Source of the DNA: Oscillospiraceae bacterium
GTDB lineage: Bacteria > Bacillota > Clostridia > Oscillospirales > Ruminococcaceae
Length of the DNA stretch: 36,721 nt
Assembly (NCBI GenBank): GCA_003512525.1
Contig: DOQG01000045.1
Location: 22,781-59,501, forward strand
Direction: 5' to 3'
Position numbers and translations under genes: made by a program. Positions 33,382-36,721 of the stretch are shown here, piece after piece (within the stretch, counting starts at the first letter, position 1; every line of letters starts with the position of its first letter). The notes beneath the pieces were generated by a model. That model was not told where the DNA came from and ran no database searches. It saw only the letters and a program-made list of their open reading frames with translations.

Positions 33382-34329
33382 ATGGAAAAAAGGATACTAT
33401 GGATATTGACGGGCGGAACATTTTCGTGTGTCGGCACGGACAGAGGTCTTATGCCAAGATCCGGCGATGAACAGGCGGAAAAGATGCTGTCGTTGATGCC
33501 GGACATCATTGAAAATTACGATATTATGCCGCTTGTGCTTATGAATATTGACAGCAGCGATATGACGGTAAGCCATCACAGAATGATAGCCGATGCGATA
33601 GATGCGAACATTGACAAGTATGATGGGATAGTTATGACCCACGGCACTGACACTATGGCGTATACTGCCGCCGCACTGTCGGTCATGCTCCGAAATCCGC
33701 CGATACCGATCGTGCTTACAGGTTCGCAGCGCCCTTTCTTTGACGAGAACAGCGACGCGCCGAAGAATTTTGCGGAAGCGGTCGCTGTGGCGGCAAACGG
33801 TTCTGTGCGCGGTATAAGCGTTGTTTTTGACGATATGATCATATCAGGGCGTGATTGCACCAAGACAGATACGGTATCCGACCGTGCTTTTACGGCAGTC
33901 AACAGCGAAATAGGCAGAATTATGAGCGGAAATGTAGAGATCACTCACCCGGAAAAGCTCCCGGCAGGAGAGTACAGATACGACTGCTCGCTTTGCAAGG
34001 CGGACGGAAAGGTCGCGTTGCTTGATATGCACCCGTCTTTCGATCCGGATATAGTAGGGCTGTTATACGATAACGGAATAAAAGGGTTTGTTATCCGCTG
34101 TTACGGAGCGGGCGGAATACCCGAAAGAGCGAGGGCGGCGTTTGGCAAGGCGATTGCAAAAGGAGCAAAGGCAATTGCTGTGACCCAGTGCCTGCACGGT
34201 GGTACAAACCTTGGTATATACGCTGTCGGAACGGACGCGGAAAGGGCGGGTATCATTGACGGAGGGGATATGACGGCGGAGTATGCGGTAGCTGTGATGA
34301 TGAAAATGATTTCTGATATGCAAAAGTAG
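33382..34329 (+). CDS. Asparaginase (L-asparaginase/glutaminase family)
   Basis: This 315-residue cytoplasmic enzyme hydrolyses L-asparagine to aspartate and ammonia. The first signature is ILTGGTFSC, with the nucleophilic Thr at 13; the second is MTHGTDTMAYTAAAL, with the Thr-Asp pair of the active site. The small C-terminal domain is present (GFVIRCYGAGGIPERARAAF). There is no signal peptide, in line with a type I enzyme. AAAGGAG precedes the ATG at good spacing, and the gene has its own promoter. Confidence 0.92.
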   Translation: MEKRILWILTGGTFSCVGTDRGLMPRSGDEQAEKMLSLMPDIIENYDIMPLVLMNIDSSDMTVSHHRMIADAIDANIDKYDGIVMTHGTDTMAYTAAALSVMLRNPPIPIVLTGSQRPFFDENSDAPKNFAEAVAVAANGSVRGISVVFDDMIISGRDCTKTDTVSDRAFTAVNSEIGRIMSGNVEITHPEKLPAGEYRYDCSLCKADGKVALLDMHPSFDPDIVGLLYDNGIKGFVIRCYGAGGIPERARAAFGKAIAKGAKAIAVTQCLHGGTNLGIYAVGTDAERAGIIDGGDMTAEYAVAVMMKMISDMQK

Positions 34330-34346
34330 CATTCTCGCAAGAAGCA

Positions 34347-34368
34347 TTTCATATGCTTGCATATGAAA
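34347..34368. repeat. 9-bp inverted repeat between asparaginase and the RpiR regulator
   Basis: TTTCATATG-CTTG-CATATGAAA is a perfect dyad 71 nt upstream of the -35 box of the regulator gene. It could be an mRNA hairpin ending the asparaginase transcript (no T-run follows) or an operator for the regulator. Confidence 0.45.
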
Positions 34369-34439
34369 GAAAATCAGCTTGAAAAAAATGTATAATTCGA
34401 CTGTTCTGACGGATTTTTTTGAAATCCTGCATTTTTTGC

Positions 34440-34468
34440 TTGCAAAATCAAGGAGAATGTAGTACAAT
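34440..34468 (+). promoter_or_regulatory. Sigma-A promoter of the rpiR-like/baiN-like operon
   Basis: TTGCAA (34440-34445) and TACAAT (34463-34468) with a 17-nt spacer, 42 nt before the start codon. Confidence 0.7.
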
Positions 34469-34510
34469 TAACATATATGAAACATTGGCAAAAGCCGAAA
34501 GGATATAAAA

Positions 34511-35371
34511 ATGCAGGAAGATCTACTTGTTCAGATTGAAAAGAGGATGAGCACTTTTTCAAAAAGCCAGAAGCTCATAGCAAACTTCATCATAAACAGC
34601 TACGAAAAAGCGGCGTATATGACGGCGTTAAAGCTCGGAAACGCCGTGAATGTCAGTGAGTCTACGGTAGTGCGTTTTGCTATAGAAATGGGGTTTGAGG
34701 GCTATCCCGAATTGCAGAAGAGCCTTCAGTCGCTGATAAAGAACCGTCTTACTGCCGTACAGCGTATCAATATCACAAATGATCGTATCGGCGATGACGG
34801 TATTTTGAAAAATACGCTGACGCAGGATATGGATCGTATCCGCAGAACGCTTGAAGAGATCGACCCCAAGGTCTTTGACACGGCTATCGAAAAGATATGT
34901 TCGGCAAGGAGAATATACATACTCGGTGCTATGAGCAGCAGTATCCTGGCGAGATTTCTCGACTACAACTTCCAGCTGATATTTGACAACGTGCACTTTG
35001 TACAGGCTATCAATACAAGCGGTATCTATCAGCAGATCATTCATATGAACAGCGAGGACGCATTTATCGCGATATCATTCCCACGCTATTCACAGAGTAC
35101 GATAAAGGCTACCGCTTATGCAAAGAGCTGTAATGCAAATGTCGTTGCAATAACCGACAGTGTGACTTCACCGCTGGCATCGTATGCAAACGAGCTGCTT
35201 ATAGCAAGGAGCGATATGGCAAGCTTTGCGGACTCTCTTGTAGCCCCGCTCAGTCTGCTCAATGCAATTATCGTTGCGGTAAGCTCAAGGAACAAGGACA
35301 ATATCGAACAGACCTTCGGCAAGCTTGAAAAGCTGTGGGAGGAAAATCAGGTATACAAAAAGGACGTATAA
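34511..35371 (+). CDS. MurR/RpiR-family transcriptional regulator
   Basis: This 286-residue protein has an N-terminal helix-turn-helix of the HTH_6 type (about 1-77: FSKSQKLIANFI, AVNVSESTVVRFAIEMGFEG) and a C-terminal SIS domain (about 105-250: ICSARRIYILGAMSSSI, EDAFIAISFPRYSQSTIKA) that senses phosphosugars. Family members usually control sugar or amino-sugar catabolism genes. AAAGGA lies 8 nt before the ATG. The stop overlaps the flavoprotein start by 1 nt. No sugar catabolic gene is adjacent, so the target and inducer are unknown. Confidence 0.93.
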   Translation: MQEDLLVQIEKRMSTFSKSQKLIANFIINSYEKAAYMTALKLGNAVNVSESTVVRFAIEMGFEGYPELQKSLQSLIKNRLTAVQRINITNDRIGDDGILKNTLTQDMDRIRRTLEEIDPKVFDTAIEKICSARRIYILGAMSSSILARFLDYNFQLIFDNVHFVQAINTSGIYQQIIHMNSEDAFIAISFPRYSQSTIKATAYAKSCNANVVAITDSVTSPLASYANELLIARSDMASFADSLVAPLSLLNAIIVAVSSRNKDNIEQTFGKLEKLWEENQVYKKDV

Positions 35372-36603
35372 TGAACTACGACTTAGCAATAATCGGCGGG
35401 GGCGCGGCAGGTATGGCTGCCGCCGTTTTTGCCTCCGAGAGAGGTGTACGCACCGTTGTAATAGAGCACAACAGACAGCTCGGAAAAAAGCTCGCCATAA
35501 CAGGCAAGGGCAGGTGCAACGTCACCAACAACAGTGACAACAATAATATAATGAAGAACATACCCACAGGAAGCCGCTTTCTATACAGCGCTCTTGCGGG
35601 TTTTTCGGCATATGATACCATGAGCTTCTTTGAGGGGCTGGGAGTGCCGCTGAAAACTGAGAGAGGAAACCGTGTTTTCCCTGTTTCCGACAGTGCAAAG
35701 GACATTGTTGAAGCGCTTAAAAAGCGTATGGGTACGCTCGGTGTCAAAATAATCACCGCGCACGCAAAAGGGGTAATAACCGAGGACGGCAGAGTCAAGG
35801 GCGTAAGGCTTGGTGAGAGCGAGGTTTATGCGGATAACGTCATAATAGCGACGGGCGGAGCGTCGTACAGCGGCACAGGCTCGGACGGCAGCGGATATGA
35901 GATAGCCCGGGCGCTCGGTCACACTATCGTTGAACCAAAGCCTATGCTTGTCCCGATATGCGTAAAAGAGAGCTGTTGCTGTGATATGTCGGGGCTGAGC
36001 CTTAAGAACGTTACGCTGTCGCTTATCGATACGGCTAAAAATAAGGCGGTGTACAAGGAGCTTGGTGAGATGCTGTTCACGCATTTCGGAGTGAGCGGTC
36101 CGCTTGTGCTTTCCGCATCGGCGTATGTCAAGAAGAGCGATTACAGGCTTGAAATAGACCTTAAGCCTGCGCTTGATGACAAGAAGCTTGACGCAAGGCT
36201 TCTGCGCGACTTTGGCGAACAGCACGCAAAGCAGATATCTACAGTAATGCGCGGACTTCTGCCGCAGGCGATGGTTGAACCTGTGCTTGACAAGGCGGGA
36301 GTTGCGATCGATACCAAAATAAGTGAGATCACTAAGGTGCAGAGAGCGGCAATAGTAAATGCGCTCAAGCGCTTTGACCTGACGGTTACGGGACTGCGCC
36401 CGATAGAAGAGGCGATAATAACCGACGGCGGGGTATCGCTTAAGGAAATTGACCCGAAAACGATGCAGTCGAAGCTGATTGACGGGCTGTATTTTGCGGG
36501 CGAAATTATCGACTGTGCCGCTTACACAGGCGGGTATAACCTACAGATAGCATTTTCAACAGCGCACAGCGCGGCTGCGGCGGCTGCGGCGGGTCGCCGC
36601 TGA
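35371..36603 (+). CDS. BaiN/HI0933-like NAD(P)/FAD-dependent oxidoreductase
   Basis: About 410 residues from ATG 35371, which overlaps the preceding stop (TAATG) and starts the FAD-binding fold MNYDLAIIGGGAAGMAAAV. Further family marks are KLAITGKGRCNVTN, ATGGASYSGTGSDG and the C-terminal GLYFAGEIIDCAAYTGGYNL followed by QIAFSTA. The longer in-frame form from 35335 is not supported. HI0933-like proteins include BaiN, proposed in bile acid dehydroxylation, but most members have no assigned substrate, so only the family is called. The C-terminus is Ala-rich and its stop codon sits inside a GCCGCT-GAC-AGCGGC hairpin (36596-36610) that leads into the hairpin repeats. Confidence 0.88.
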   Translation: MNYDLAIIGGGAAGMAAAVFASERGVRTVVIEHNRQLGKKLAITGKGRCNVTNNSDNNNIMKNIPTGSRFLYSALAGFSAYDTMSFFEGLGVPLKTERGNRVFPVSDSAKDIVEALKKRMGTLGVKIITAHAKGVITEDGRVKGVRLGESEVYADNVIIATGGASYSGTGSDGSGYEIARALGHTIVEPKPMLVPICVKESCCCDMSGLSLKNVTLSLIDTAKNKAVYKELGEMLFTHFGVSGPLVLSASAYVKKSDYRLEIDLKPALDDKKLDARLLRDFGEQHAKQISTVMRGLLPQAMVEPVLDKAGVAIDTKISEITKVQRAAIVNALKRFDLTVTGLRPIEEAIITDGGVSLKEIDPKTMQSKLIDGLYFAGEIIDCAAYTGGYNLQIAFSTAHSAAAAAAAGRR

Positions 36604-36605
36604 CA

Positions 36606-36691
36606 GCGGCAATGTGCCGTTTCAAGTTCCGCCTTGCGGGTGCGACCCGCTTCAAATTCGCCGTGTGGCTGAAAGCCACTGTAAATTCGCC
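36606..36691. repeat. Tandem array of three 27-nt hairpin-tail motifs (copies C, D, E)
   Basis: Copy C: GCGGCA-ATG-TGCCGT with tail TTCAAGTTCCGCC (36606-36633). Copy D: GCGGGT-GCG-ACCCGC with tail TTCAAATTCGCC (36636-36662). Copy E: GTGGCT-GAA-AGCCAC with tail TGTAAATTCGCC (36665-36691). Each has a 6-bp stem and 3-nt loop; spacing is 29-30 nt. The array starts right after the flavoprotein gene and may continue beyond the window. Confidence 0.75.
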
Positions 36692-36721
36692 GTTCTTATT
36701 GTTGCCGATAGGCGACAGTTG

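Noticed and set aside
35335..35370. Longer N-terminus of the flavoprotein
   Set aside because: It would overlap the regulator gene by 37 nt; the ATG at 35371 starts the FAD-binding strand exactly and has a site upstream.
36606..36721. CRISPR array at the right edge
   Set aside because: The period is about 30 nt but there are no unique spacers; units are tandem hairpins with varying stems.

Overview
The window looks like chromosomal DNA of a low-to-mid GC Gram-positive anaerobe of the class Clostridia, most likely in or near Ruminococcaceae/Oscillospiraceae. The clues are a SCIFF ranthipeptide with its radical SAM maturase (a Clostridia hallmark), Sec and lipoprotein signals of Gram-positive type, strong AGGAGG-like ribosome binding sites, frequent GTG and TTG starts, and clear sigma-A promoters with 17-nt spacers. 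The genus call is inference. There are no rRNA or tRNA genes, no CRISPR array, no phage genes and no transposase.

Layout. 1-6476: a terminator, an orphan type IV pilin-like protein, then pheS-pheT and a PrsA-like foldase lipoprotein behind one promoter. 6497-8422: an ABC-F translation factor. 8423-22912: a regulatory region followed by a ten-gene plus-strand operon. This is the most interesting region: two LolD/MacB-type ATPases (the second with a C-terminal AbrB-like domain), a giant solute-binding protein with extra N-terminal modules, two pairs of MalF/MalG-type permeases (the second pair with long Ala/Glu-rich cytoplasmic tails), a membrane-anchored NHL-TPR protein, a YIP1-family membrane protein and a secreted DUF5696-type protein. 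Together they suggest an envelope-associated carbohydrate or glycan capture and import machine that is poorly described as a unit. 22913-23310 is a tandemly duplicated intergenic element with a terminator in each copy.

23384-25212: Nudix hydrolase, DinB-like protein and amidohydrolase in a short operon. 25274-27101 (minus): the SCIFF maturase and, upstream of it, the SCIFF peptide, separated by a palindromic element between two identical terminators. 27177-33108 (minus): a six-gene run from a zinc-finger/DUF2628 membrane protein through a polytopic GT-C-like protein, KtrB, TrmN6 and RsmI to a 51-residue single-span membrane protein just upstream of SCIFF. 33382-36603 (plus): asparaginase, then an RpiR-family regulator translationally overlapped with a BaiN-like flavoprotein.

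A recurrent 27-nt motif (6-bp stem, 3-nt loop, 6-bp stem, tail resembling TTCAAATTCGCC) occurs at five places, two in the 22.9-23.2 kb element and three in tandem at the right edge. Its stems change sequence while staying paired, which indicates a small hairpin repeat family of this genome.
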